Of a DNA stretch of 16,296 nt, positions 6,535 through 14,475 are shown one piece after another. Every line of letters starts with the position of its first letter. Positions within the stretch are counted from its first letter, which is position 1. The stretch spans positions 1 to 16,296 of the forward strand of contig JAFRMB010000069.1 of the NCBI GenBank assembly GCA_017430945.1. Direction: 5' to 3'. Both the position numbers and the translations under genes were made by a program. Below the pieces are notes generated by a model. It had not been told where the DNA came from and did not search any database. It worked only from the letters and a program-made list of their open reading frames with translations. The DNA comes from Clostridia bacterium (GTDB taxonomy: Bacteria > Bacillota_A > Clostridia > Christensenellales > Aristaeellaceae).

Positions 6535-8627
6535 TGCTTATGTTCTCCCTTCTTTGCTATCTTTCTCTGGATGGCTTGAATGATATACTCTGCACCAACC
6601 GGTGCCGAGCAATCCGGATTGTAGAGGTACTCGTGCACCAGTCCATCGATCCTCAAGCGGTATTCCTCGCGATGCTTCAGCAGATCATCGACAGCATCGG
6701 CCGCCTTGTCCAACTGATCCATGTCGAGGCTCCGTCCCATTTGATCCCGTACCACGATATTCAAGGGTGGTTCCTTAATCATCTGATACTCAGGATTTCT
6801 GACCTTCATCTCCGTATTGATAAACAATACTGGCTTCAACGTCGTGTATGCATACTCAAAACAGATATCCGACCAATCTGTCACCAACACATCGGCTTCC
6901 AGAACAGGATTGTCCTTTGAAAAATCCGTCTGGATCTCTATTCCAAGAGGCTCGTAATTTTGCTTCAATGTATTCATATATGTACGCTTCAGGCGAACCT
7001 CTTGCGGATGTGGGCGCACGATGATTTGATAGTTGTGCTGCTTCAATCCATCCAGCAGTTGCTCAAGGCAACTGTCTACGATATTGTCCTTCTGCCACGA
7101 AGGTGCTATCAGTATCTTCGGGGGATCATTGGGCTGATGTGCCATCGCGTTATAGGACGCCCGCATTTCATCGATCAGTGGATAACCAACCTCCACGAGC
7201 CTGCGCTTTGGCAGACCGTAAACCACTTCTGTTTGCTCCTGCTCACGCTTTCGATGCGGCCCGGACATGAACAAGGTATCAAAGTGATCCAGCGAACCCT
7301 TGCGCGTTGTCATTGTAGAACTGCCAACACCGTGCGGAATGTTGATATACTCGATGTCATCCCGAACATAGCTGCGTTTGATGTGGAAATTCTGAAGATC
7401 CTGCATCGTCATACACACGACGTCGGCATCCATCTTCATCATAAGGGTGATCAGGCGCTTCTCCCCGATGTAGTAGCCGCGGATCCTTGGTTCCCTCTTT
7501 TCCAGCTCGAATATGCTGTCGTTGGGATCGCTGGTAATATAGTGGATGGTCAGGTTGGAGTGCTCCAGCAGATACTCGATGTATCCCTTGAAGTATTTGT
7601 AGAAACCATTGCTCTCCGAATAGAACACCAAATGCTTGTTGACGACTGAGAAGAACCGCTTGTAGTCCGCCTTTTCACGCTTGCGAAGTGCCCGCGCTTC
7701 CTTTGGATTGATATCCTTCCCGATGCCGTTCAGCTGTTCCAATTCCCCTCTCGACTCTTCGAGTGCCTGATAGTCCACGTGCTTTCGCGGATCCATCAGT
7801 GCGTTCAACAGCATCTGTACAAAGACAGCAAGGATATTGCCTGTGATCCAGTAGAGCGCAACACCTGCCGGCACAAAATAGCCCAAATACAGGGACAGAC
7901 CGACCGAAAACGCAAGCGTGCCCCACTGCATGCCGGACTTCTGTTCGCGCTGCAGAGGATTCAAATGATTCTGCATCAGTGAGAGGAACAACGAACTCGC
8001 GCCGGCTGCCAGTGGGATGAAGAAATAGACGATGCTCATCTCCGACGCGATCCACGTCAGGTCCACCCCCAGGAACCGCGTTCCGAACCCCTCCAGCACC
8101 GGCAGTGCGGACTGCCATGCTTCCGGCACATGCGCCGCCAGCGCAGCGCCCTCACCGTGCTGTATCAGGCTCAACAGGCGCAGCTGCGCGGTGCTGGCCG
8201 CAGCATCGAACCCCGCCGCGCCGCTGCCCGCTGCGAGCCACGCGTCGATGCATGCGCTGTCAAGGTGCAGGATATACTTCATCGGGCGATAGATGACCTC
8301 GATGACGCCCATCAGTATGACGATCTGTATCGCCAGCGGTATGAGGCTGGCGAGCGGATTATACTTTTCGCGCTTATAGAGCTCCGCCTGTCCCTCGGCG
8401 ATGGCGTCCTTGTCGCCGAAATACTTGATATGCAGCCGATTGATCTCCGGCTGCATATGCACCATCTTCAGACCATTGCGGTGCGACCACAGGCTTATGG
8501 GCATGAGGATGATCTTGCTGATCAACGTAAATACGATGATGGCAAGGCCATAGTTCCTGACCAGCGCGTAACACAGCCTCATGATCGCACCAAGCGCCGT
8601 GCCGATGGCGGAGACGATCGCTTGCAT
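6531..8627 (-). CDS. YidC/Oxa1 insertase domain fused to a CDP-glycerol glycerophosphotransferase domain
   Basis: A 698-residue two-part protein. Residues about 20-285 are a YidC/Oxa1/Alb3 insertase: a first membrane span with the positive residue Lys38 where SpoIIIJ/YidC has Arg in its hydrophilic groove, the MQPEINRLHIKYFGD cytoplasmic hairpin, NPLASLIPLAIQ, and the P-A-G-V-A-L-Y-W-I-T-G-N signature near 254-264. After a charged linker (about 285-330), residues 330-690 match TagF/TarF-type CDP-glycerol:polyglycerophosphate transferases: IPHG (His432), FMSGP, IAPSW, VRPHP (His540), and TDWSDICFEY (583-592). Free-standing YidC paralogues of Gram-positives are about 250-300 residues, so this is a true fusion in one uninterrupted frame. 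A GTG at 8639 is also possible, but the ATG at 8627 has AGAAGTG 9 bases upstream. The insertase half is GC-rich and the transferase half much less so. The strong promoter at 8667-8695 drives it. Confidence 0.88.
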   Translation of the reverse strand: MQAIVSAIGTALGAIMRLCYALVRNYGLAIIVFTLISKIILMPISLWSHRNGLKMVHMQPEINRLHIKYFGDKDAIAEGQAELYKREKYNPLASLIPLAIQIVILMGVIEVIYRPMKYILHLDSACIDAWLAAGSGAAGFDAAASTAQLRLLSLIQHGEGAALAAHVPEAWQSALPVLEGFGTRFLGVDLTWIASEMSIVYFFIPLAAGASSLFLSLMQNHLNPLQREQKSGMQWGTLAFSVGLSLYLGYFVPAGVALYWITGNILAVFVQMLLNALMDPRKHVDYQALEESRGELEQLNGIGKDINPKEARALRKREKADYKRFFSVVNKHLVFYSESNGFYKYFKGYIEYLLEHSNLTIHYITSDPNDSIFELEKREPRIRGYYIGEKRLITLMMKMDADVVCMTMQDLQNFHIKRSYVRDDIEYINIPHGVGSSTMTTRKGSLDHFDTLFMSGPHRKREQEQTEVVYGLPKRRLVEVGYPLIDEMRASYNAMAHQPNDPPKILIAPSWQKDNIVDSCLEQLLDGLKQHNYQIIVRPHPQEVRLKRTYMNTLKQNYEPLGIEIQTDFSKDNPVLEADVLVTDWSDICFEYAYTTLKPVLFINTEMKVRNPEYQMIKEPPLNIVVRDQMGRSLDMDQLDKAADAVDDLLKHREEYRLRIDGLVHEYLYNPDCSAPVGAEYIIQAIQRKIAKKGEHKQ

Positions 8628-8666
8628 CCCAGACGTCACTTCTTTCGGATCACAGTAAACATACTT

Positions 8667-8695
8667 ATTATACCCAATGCCCGGATACCTGTCAA
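8667..8695 (-). promoter_or_regulatory. Perfect consensus promoter of the YidC-transferase fusion gene
   Basis: On the - strand TTGACA (8695-8690) and TATAAT (8672-8667) are 17 bases apart, an exact sigma-A consensus. It lies 40 bases before the preferred ATG and points away from the MBL/comEC genes. High constitutive expression of the - strand polymer genes is inferred. Confidence 0.85.
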
Positions 8696-8818
8696 ATTTG
8701 AACGTGTTAAGTTCGCGTCAATCGGTCCTCCCGGCGCACATCCGGACCGCGCGCCGCACCCGATGCGTCTCCACCATGCCCGTGATCCTGCGCCGTTCGA
8801 ATAATGTCCGAATGGATG

Positions 8819-8848
8819 TTGTCACTTCGTACCCTCATATGATATAAT
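8819..8848 (+). promoter_or_regulatory. Promoter of the MBL-comEC-holA operon
   Basis: TTGTCA (8819-8824) and TATAAT (8843-8848) are 18 bases apart, 30 bases ahead of the ATG at 8879. This is a near-consensus sigma-A promoter. Together with the - strand promoter at 8667-8695 it makes the 8640-8878 gap a divergent control region. No competence (ComK-type) box was recognised. Confidence 0.8.
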
Positions 8849-8878
8849 CAGTGCAATGATAAGTGAGGTGTCCAACGC

Positions 8879-9592
8879 ATGAAACTGACGATCCTCGGCA
8901 ACAACGGCCCATATCCGACCGGTGGCGGCGCATGCTCCGGCTACCTTCTGGAGAGCGACAGCGGCAACACCTGTATACTCATCGACTGCGGAACGGGCAC
9001 ACTGGCCAATCTGATGAAGGCGGATACGCTTGACCGCCTGGACGCCGTGGTGCTCAGCCATCTGCACTACGACCACATGTCGGATCTACTGCCCATGCAG
9101 TATGCCATCCAGTTCCACCCGCGTCTGCGCCCGCTCCCGGTCTATGCCCCTGAAGCGCCGGAGCAGATCCGCGCGACGCTCGACGCGCCGTGCTATGACC
9201 TGTGGCCCTGTGCCGACACGACCATCGGAGAGATGCAGCTGAGCTTCTGCCCGGCGCGCCATCCCGTGCAGACGAACGCCGTCGCCGTCCGGTGCGATGG
9301 CGCACGCTTCGTGTTCACCGGAGATTCCAACACCGATCCGCTGGTCGAGCTGTTCTGTGAGGGAGCAGATCTGCTGTTGGCGGACGCCGGTCTGTCCTCG
9401 GAAGACTGGAAGCCCACGGCGCCGCACTACTCCGCGGCACTGTGCGGACGTCTGGCTTCTGACGCGCATGCGCGTCGACTGCTGCTGACCCATCTGAATC
9501 CAAAGTATGATCCCGAGGCGCTTCTGAGCGAGGCAAAGGCGCATTTCGCCGCCGCCGGCATCGCGGCCGTCGGCGAGATCTACTACATCTGA
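8879..9592 (+). CDS. MBL-fold metallo-hydrolase (RNase Z-like group)
   Basis: 237 residues of the metallo-beta-lactamase fold. Metal ligands are visible in order: HLHYDH (His61, His63, Asp65, His66), His128 in ARHPV, Asp149 in FTGDS, His205 in THLNP, plus PHYSAALCGRLA near 183, which resembles the H-x-S/A segment of the RNase Z/phosphodiesterase branch. It likely hydrolyses a phosphodiester in RNA or a small nucleotide in the cytosol; no signal peptide is present. It lacks the flexible arm expected of full RNase Z, so a tRNA-processing role is not claimed. GTGAGGTG (8863-8870) lies 8 bases before the ATG. It is the first gene of the operon, ending 3 bases before comEC. Confidence 0.85.
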   Translation: MKLTILGNNGPYPTGGGACSGYLLESDSGNTCILIDCGTGTLANLMKADTLDRLDAVVLSHLHYDHMSDLLPMQYAIQFHPRLRPLPVYAPEAPEQIRATLDAPCYDLWPCADTTIGEMQLSFCPARHPVQTNAVAVRCDGARFVFTGDSNTDPLVELFCEGADLLLADAGLSSEDWKPTAPHYSAALCGRLASDAHARRLLLTHLNPKYDPEALLSEAKAHFAAAGIAAVGEIYYI

Positions 9593-9595
9593 GCC

Positions 9596-11983
9596 ATGGA
9601 TCGATGGCATCGCAGCTTCCCCGCCCGCCAGCTTCGGGCGCGTCCACTGGCGTGCTTCTCGGCGATGTTCCTCATCGGAACGATCGCCGGCACGTACTGG
9701 GCGCCGCCCCTCGCATGGTGTGCAGCCGGCCTGTGCGGAACGCTGGCCTGTGCCGGTCTTCTCGCGCGCCGGCGGCGGCGGTTCGCCGCAGTGCTGATGC
9801 TGGCCGGCTTCATACTCGGGGTCGGGCGCATGACGATGGCGGTCCACGCCATTCCCTTCGTCGACACGCGATACTCCGTCCTGATGACCGGCAGCATCGC
9901 CTCGGATCCGATCCGGAACCCGGGCACAGGCCGCGTCATCTCGAAATTCGATCTGGAGGCAGTGGACGGCGCACCGTCGTCTCTGTCGGTGCGGCTCTAC
10001 CTGCGCGGCGAGGACGATGCCGCTCTGGACCGGGTCGCGCTGGGCCAGAGGCTTCGGCTGACCGGACACATCTGGGCCAACGAGCCGGTCACCAATCCCT
10101 ACGAATTCGACTTCCCGGCCTACCTTCACCGCAACGGCATGTCCGCCATCGCGACCGCAAAGATCGAAGATGTCGCCACGCTGAGCGAAAAGCATGATAT
10201 CCGCACGGCGATCGCCGGCTTTCGCAGGGTCGTGGCCGGACGGATCGACACACTTTTCCCGGACAGCGCCCCGCTGGTGCGCGCGCTGGTCCTGGGGGAT
10301 CGCAGTCTCATCAGTGAGGAACTGCGTCAAAGCATGAACGCCACCGGCACAGCGCATCTGATCGCGATATCCGGCATGCACGTGACGGTGCTGGCCTTTG
10401 CGCTGGCCTGGCTGCTGAAGCGCTTCATGCCGGCCCGAAAGGCGGCGCTCGCCGTCGTACCGCTGCTGCTCGTCTACGGGGTCCTCATCGGCTTTCGCGC
10501 GTCTTTTGTCCGCGCGCTCGTCATGTACGCCATCCTGTGCGCTGCGCCGCTTCTCGGCCTTCCCTCCGACGCGGTGACGCGGCTGTCTGCGGCGCTGCTC
10601 CTGTATCTCATGATGCGCCCGCTCGACATTTGCGACGCCGGCATGGTGCTTTCATTCTCGGCGTCTGCAGGCCTTCTGCTGTTGATGCCGCCGCTTCAGT
10701 CCCTGCTGGGCATCGTCCCGATCGCCCGGCGCGACCGGGACCGCACAAAGCGTCATCGCTGGTATCGGCGCGCACTCAGCTTCGTCATGGATCTGCTCTG
10801 TGCTTCGCTGGCTGCCCAGCTGGCCACACTGCCTGCCGTGATCGCGTGGTTTGGCGTCCAATCTGTGATCTCGCTGCCGTTCAACCTGATCTGTGTGCCC
10901 CTGTGTATGGCAGGCTATGTGCTCGCCGTCGGGGTGCTGGCGCTCAGTGCGGTCAGCTTGCCGCTGGCGATGCTTTTGGCGCACGGGCCTTCGCTGATCT
11001 TCAGGCTCCTTTTGCAAGTCACGCGCTTCAGCGGCAGCCTTCCGGTCACCACCGTCCGCATCGGCCGCTATCCGCCGCTGCTGGTGCTTATACATTGCGG
11101 GCTCATCCTTGCGGCATCCGAGCTGAGCCGGGTGCGCATATCACTGCGCCGGTTCCTCCCGCTGGGCCTCGTGGGCATCGCCTGCGCGGCTTCCGCCATC
11201 GTGTGGCTGAAGGCATGGCCCTTTTCCGTCACCTTCCTCGATGCCGACCAGGCGGACTGCGCGGTGCTCCGCACCCGCGGGCATACGTATGTTTTCGATA
11301 CCGGCGATACCTATACACCTGTTGGGGACTACCTGGCCGCCACCTGCCTGAAGCTCGATGGTGTCATACTCTCGCATCCCCATCAGGATCATGCGGGCGG
11401 TCTGTCCGATATACTGGATGTCCTCACGCCCGGCGCCATCTATGTGCCTGCCGGCTGGTTCGACGTAGAGGAGGTCGCCCCGGTCATCTCCGAGGGCATC
11501 GAGCGCGCCCGGGCCCTGGGCGTGCCCATCGTCTCGCTGTATGCCGGCCGGCGCATCCCGCTGTCAGCCGACTGTGCGCTGGAAGTCTGGTCCCCCGATG
11601 CGGGGCTGAGGCCGGACACGGTCAACGACATGTCGCTGCTCACGCTGGTCTCATCGGGCGGCCACTCGGTGCTCTTCACCGGTGATCTGACCATTGAAGG
11701 CGAGCCGGAGGACGTGCCGGAATGCGACGTACTGAAGGTCGCGCATCACGGTGCCGACAATGCCACGAGCTATGCATTCCTCGCCGGCGCCGCGCCGTCG
11801 ATCGCCGTCATATCCGTCGGCGAAAATGACTATGGCCATCCCGGCGCGTACGCGATGGAGCGCATCGCTTCCGCCGGTGCCACGATCCTGCGCACGGATG
11901 AGCTCGGAGCGATCACGATGCGGCCCGACGGCGATGACTGGAAAATCGACACCTTTCTGGAGGCTCACGATGACGTGGAATGA
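9596..11983 (+). CDS. comEC: ComEC/Rec2-family DNA uptake channel protein
   Basis: 795 residues with the full three-part ComEC order. Residues about 15-75 are hydrophobic segments, followed by an OB-like N-terminal domain (about 85-200). The competence domain, with many membrane spans, is at about 220-530 and carries ALVLGDRSLIS and the AHLIAISGMHVTVLAF signature. The C-terminal metallo-beta-lactamase-like domain starts near 540, with SHPHQDHAGG (His594, His596, Asp598, His599), FTGD (Asp697) and VAHHGAD (His717-His718). ComEC passes single-stranded DNA across the membrane during transformation, and the C-terminal domain is thought to degrade the non-transported strand. Length is normal and no motif is missing, so the protein looks intact. 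The ATG at 9596 has no clear ribosome site and is probably read by coupling to the gene 3 bases upstream. comEC followed by holA is a recurring Firmicutes arrangement. Confidence 0.95.
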   Translation: MDRWHRSFPARQLRARPLACFSAMFLIGTIAGTYWAPPLAWCAAGLCGTLACAGLLARRRRRFAAVLMLAGFILGVGRMTMAVHAIPFVDTRYSVLMTGSIASDPIRNPGTGRVISKFDLEAVDGAPSSLSVRLYLRGEDDAALDRVALGQRLRLTGHIWANEPVTNPYEFDFPAYLHRNGMSAIATAKIEDVATLSEKHDIRTAIAGFRRVVAGRIDTLFPDSAPLVRALVLGDRSLISEELRQSMNATGTAHLIAISGMHVTVLAFALAWLLKRFMPARKAALAVVPLLLVYGVLIGFRASFVRALVMYAILCAAPLLGLPSDAVTRLSAALLLYLMMRPLDICDAGMVLSFSASAGLLLLMPPLQSLLGIVPIARRDRDRTKRHRWYRRALSFVMDLLCASLAAQLATLPAVIAWFGVQSVISLPFNLICVPLCMAGYVLAVGVLALSAVSLPLAMLLAHGPSLIFRLLLQVTRFSGSLPVTTVRIGRYPPLLVLIHCGLILAASELSRVRISLRRFLPLGLVGIACAASAIVWLKAWPFSVTFLDADQADCAVLRTRGHTYVFDTGDTYTPVGDYLAATCLKLDGVILSHPHQDHAGGLSDILDVLTPGAIYVPAGWFDVEEVAPVISEGIERARALGVPIVSLYAGRRIPLSADCALEVWSPDAGLRPDTVNDMSLLTLVSSGGHSVLFTGDLTIEGEPEDVPECDVLKVAHHGADNATSYAFLAGAAPSIAVISVGENDYGHPGAYAMERIASAGATILRTDELGAITMRPDGDDWKIDTFLEAHDDVE

Positions 11984-12995
11984 ATTCGATCAGGCGCTGA
12001 AGTCAGGCGATATCGCTCCTGTGTACCTGTTCACCGGTCCAGAAGCCTTTGTGAAACGCAGGGCGCTCGAACGTCTGCGTGAAAAACTGCTGCCACAGGG
12101 CATGGAAATGCTGAACGACACGACGCTCGAGGGCGTCAGCGCCCGGCAGATCATCGACGCCGCCGAGACCCTGCCCATGATGTGTGACCGCCGTATCGTC
12201 ACCGTGCGCGACTGGGCGCCGCTCCTGTCCGAGAAATCAAAGGACGAAGACCGGGAAGTCGAACGGATGCAAGCATGGCTGAACGATCCACCGCCGGGCT
12301 GCGTACTGGTGTTCTATATGCGTCAGAACGCCGACGGCAAGAAAAAGCTGACCGGCATCCTGCGCAAGACAGCCCTCGTCGTGGATTTTCAGCCGCTGAG
12401 CGGCGCAGAGCTGTCCAGATGGTGCGCAGCCCTGTTGAAGCCGCGCGGGAAAAAGCTGTCTTCACAGGCGTTCAATGCGTTGACCTTCATGGTGGGCAGC
12501 GACCTCACCCGCCTGTCCGGCGAACTGGGCAAACTGGCGGACTACGTGGGCGACGAGCGCAGTGAGATCACGATCGAAGACGTCCACGCCATCGTCTCCC
12601 CTTCCCCTGAATACAGGGTCTTCGAGATCATGAACCACTTGCTGGAAGGCGATCTGCTCGGCGCCCAGCAGATCGTGAACAGCATGCTGCAGAACGGCCA
12701 GAAATCCATCGGCATCATCGCGATGCTGACGCGGCAGGTCCGGCTTTTGCTGCACATCAAATGTGCGCTCGACGCCGGCGAGCCGCTGAGCGGGATCCGC
12801 GATACGCTCGACATCAAGGATTGGCATGCGAAGGCCGTGGCGCGGCAGTGTGCGAAGCTGTCCGCCGACTGGCTCGAGCAACTCTACGAAAGATGTGTAT
12901 CCTATGATTTCGAGTTCAAATCAGGCCGCCTCCGGGAGCAGGACGCGCTCAACGAACTGATACTCCAGATCGGCCTGGCCTCAGAACGCCGGTGA
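11970..12995 (+). CDS. holA: DNA polymerase III delta subunit
   Basis: 341 residues, the usual length of HolA, the clamp-loader subunit that opens the sliding clamp during replication. Recognisable parts are the N-terminal APVYLFTGPEAFVKRRAL segment, the central LTFMVGSDLTRLSGELGKLADY helix region and the QNGQKSIGIIAMLTRQVRLLL segment typical of the C-terminal collar domain. The frame is open much further upstream, but GGAGG at 11959-11963 lies 6 bases before the ATG at 11970, and family alignment starts there. It overlaps the end of comEC by 14 bases, indicating a shared transcript and probable coupling. Confidence 0.95.
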   Translation: MTWNEFDQALKSGDIAPVYLFTGPEAFVKRRALERLREKLLPQGMEMLNDTTLEGVSARQIIDAAETLPMMCDRRIVTVRDWAPLLSEKSKDEDREVERMQAWLNDPPPGCVLVFYMRQNADGKKKLTGILRKTALVVDFQPLSGAELSRWCAALLKPRGKKLSSQAFNALTFMVGSDLTRLSGELGKLADYVGDERSEITIEDVHAIVSPSPEYRVFEIMNHLLEGDLLGAQQIVNSMLQNGQKSIGIIAMLTRQVRLLLHIKCALDAGEPLSGIRDTLDIKDWHAKAVARQCAKLSADWLEQLYERCVSYDFEFKSGRLREQDALNELILQIGLASERR

Positions 12996-13143
12996 CGGCC
13001 CGCTGCGCGCCGGACATGGGCCGGCATGACACAGGATCGGCTGCCGCGCGCCCGATCCACGCCGCACCCGTCAGGAACCGTCGTCCGCCCGGATCCGTCC
13101 AAATCGAAGAACAAAGCGGTGCTTAAACCCGGGAGGTGTCCAT

Positions 13144-13608
13144 ATGAAGAAGGTCCTGTGTTTGCTGATGATCGCCGCACTTGGGGCGATGCCGGCGATG
13201 GCGTCCGTCCCCCGGCTGTCCGGCAGGCTCATCGGGGAAGCAAAGCAGGCGGCCGTGAGCCTGACGACGCGCGCATTCGACGCGCTGGCGACACTGCCGT
13301 TCTCCGGCGGATCGCCTGACGCGGAAGAGTGGCGGAGCTTCGCAAGAAGCTTTGCCTTCTCGGGGCGCGCGCAGACCGAATATGCCGTTGCCTATTACGG
13401 CGGCGGCAGCTGGCGCATCGCCGTACCTCTTGAAGCGCCCCAGAGCGGCAGCGTCGAAGTGCTGCAGCTCCTGAGCGATGACGGCGTGAGTTTCTCCGGT
13501 TATCGTCACACCACCTGGTCAAAGGTGGAGGGCGAACTGCATGCCAGCGAGCACATCACCTGGGACCGTGAATACGTCTCCGGTGCACCCAGGTTGTTCG
13601 GTGGTTGA
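13144..13608 (+). CDS. Small secreted protein of unknown function
   Basis: 154 residues with a clear signal peptide: KK, then a leucine-rich core, and an AMA cleavage site near residue 21. The mature part is about 130 residues, with no cysteine and no membrane segment. It contains aromatic and glycine-rich stretches (YAVAYYGGGSWRIAVPLEAP) suggesting a beta-rich fold. No domain was recognised. GGAGGTG at 13132-13138, 5 bases before the ATG, is a strong ribosome site, and the GC-rich composition and third-position bias match the neighbours, so it is a real gene. It is separated from holA by 148 bases in which no convincing promoter was seen. It is followed by a structured element that probably ends its transcript. 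Confidence 0.8.
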   Translation: MKKVLCLLMIAALGAMPAMASVPRLSGRLIGEAKQAAVSLTTRAFDALATLPFSGGSPDAEEWRSFARSFAFSGRAQTEYAVAYYGGGSWRIAVPLEAPQSGSVEVLQLLSDDGVSFSGYRHTTWSKVEGELHASEHITWDREYVSGAPRLFGG

Positions 13609-13620
13609 TCTCCCCGCGTA

Positions 13621-13708
13621 AAGGGCCGCAGAGATCCGGCATCCTGCCCGCCGACCGTTGCATGATCCCATGCCCGGACGGACGTGCAGCCGGTCCTCTG
13701 CGGCCTTT
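13621..13708. terminator. Structured element between convergent genes, probable two-way terminator
   Basis: GGCCGCAGAG (13624-13633) pairs perfectly with CTCTGCGGCC (13696-13705), flanked by AA before and TTT after. Inside, CCGGC (13636-13640) pairs with GCCGG (13689-13693), and a small hairpin GCATG/CATGC (13660-13673, 4-base loop) sits within the loop. It starts 12 bases after the secreted-protein stop and ends 23 bases before the end of the convergent alarmone synthetase gene. Its place suggests a two-way terminator, but the T tracts are short and the loop is unusually long. Confidence 0.55.
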
Positions 13709-13731
13709 CCTGTCTCGTTTGATCGCGGCGC

Positions 13732-14475
13732 TTACTTGTCCTTCAACGCCTCGACGAGCGTCTCTGCGCTCAGATCGTCGCGGTCGTGCACCATCTGCAG
13801 CGCCTTGAATATCTCCTGCATTTTGTAATCCGTCTCCGTGATGACATCCGCGCACGAGCGAAGCTCGTCGACGATGCCCTGCGGCACCTCGTCGGTCGCC
13901 TTGTAGCGGATGCCGTGCTCCAGCGTCGCCCAGAAGTCCATGGCGACGGTCCGGATCTGGATCTCGACGGGGATGAACAGCTTGCCCTGGGGCATGTACA
14001 CAGGGACGTCCACGACGATGTGGAGACTACGATAGCCGTTGGGCTTGGGATGCTTGATGTAGTTCTTCTCCAGGATCAGCGAGATGTCGTCCTGAGCCAG
14101 CAGCAGGCTGGAGATCCTGTAGATGTCATCCACGTATCTGCACACCACACGTACGCCCGCGATGTCGTGCAGGTTCTTTTTTGCGTTGTCGACGGATACG
14201 GGGATCCCCGTATCCGTCAGTTTTTTGACGATACTCGACAGCGATTTGACGCGGCTTTCGATGTGGTGGATCGGATTGTGCCGATGGCGGTATGAAAAAT
14301 CCTCGTTCAGGGTCTGCAGGCGCGTATTGACTTCACGGATCGCCGCCTGATAGATGCCCTTGATCCTGGCGTATTCCCGCCTCAGTTCTTCAATGGTCAC
14401 ATCGAATACTTCATTTTCGCCGGATCCATGCCGATCTGCATGAGTGACCCGGCCGACAGCTGCTTTATCTTCCAT
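13732..14475 (-). CDS. Small alarmone synthetase (RelA/SpoT synthetase domain only)
   Basis: 247 residues with a single RelA/SpoT synthetase domain and no HD hydrolase, TGS or ACT part, so it is of the RelQ/RelP (YjbM/YwaC) type that makes (p)ppGpp from ATP and GDP or GTP. Visible motifs are HDIAGVRVVC (103-112), the YIKHPKPNGYRSLH loop (139-152) with the guanine-stacking Tyr148, and VEIQIRTVAMDFWATLEHGIRYK (170-192) with catalytic Glu171. A roughly 30-residue N-terminal extension makes it a little longer than typical RelQ. The frame is open further upstream, but AAGGAG (14487-14482) sits 6 bases before the ATG at 14475, which is chosen. It overlaps the end of the HEPN-like/CBS gene by 11 bases, so the two are made together. 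Confidence 0.92.
   Translation of the reverse strand: MEDKAAVGRVTHADRHGSGENEVFDVTIEELRREYARIKGIYQAAIREVNTRLQTLNEDFSYRHRHNPIHHIESRVKSLSSIVKKLTDTGIPVSVDNAKKNLHDIAGVRVVCRYVDDIYRISSLLLAQDDISLILEKNYIKHPKPNGYRSLHIVVDVPVYMPQGKLFIPVEIQIRTVAMDFWATLEHGIRYKATDEVPQGIVDELRSCADVITETDYKMQEIFKALQMVHDRDDLSAETLVEALKDK

Noticed and set aside
9086..10381. 431-codon open frame antisense to the MBL and comEC genes
   Set aside because: Spans two well-supported genes on the opposite strand and shows no family motif; a product of GC-rich codon bias.
10537..11685. 382-codon open frame overlapping comEC in another + frame
   Set aside because: Rich in Arg, Ala, Pro and His, typical of a shifted frame of a GC-rich gene; comEC motifs lie in the other frame.
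11751..11969. Upstream extension of the holA frame into comEC
   Set aside because: The translated extension is not HolA-like and a GGAGG site precedes the ATG at 11970.
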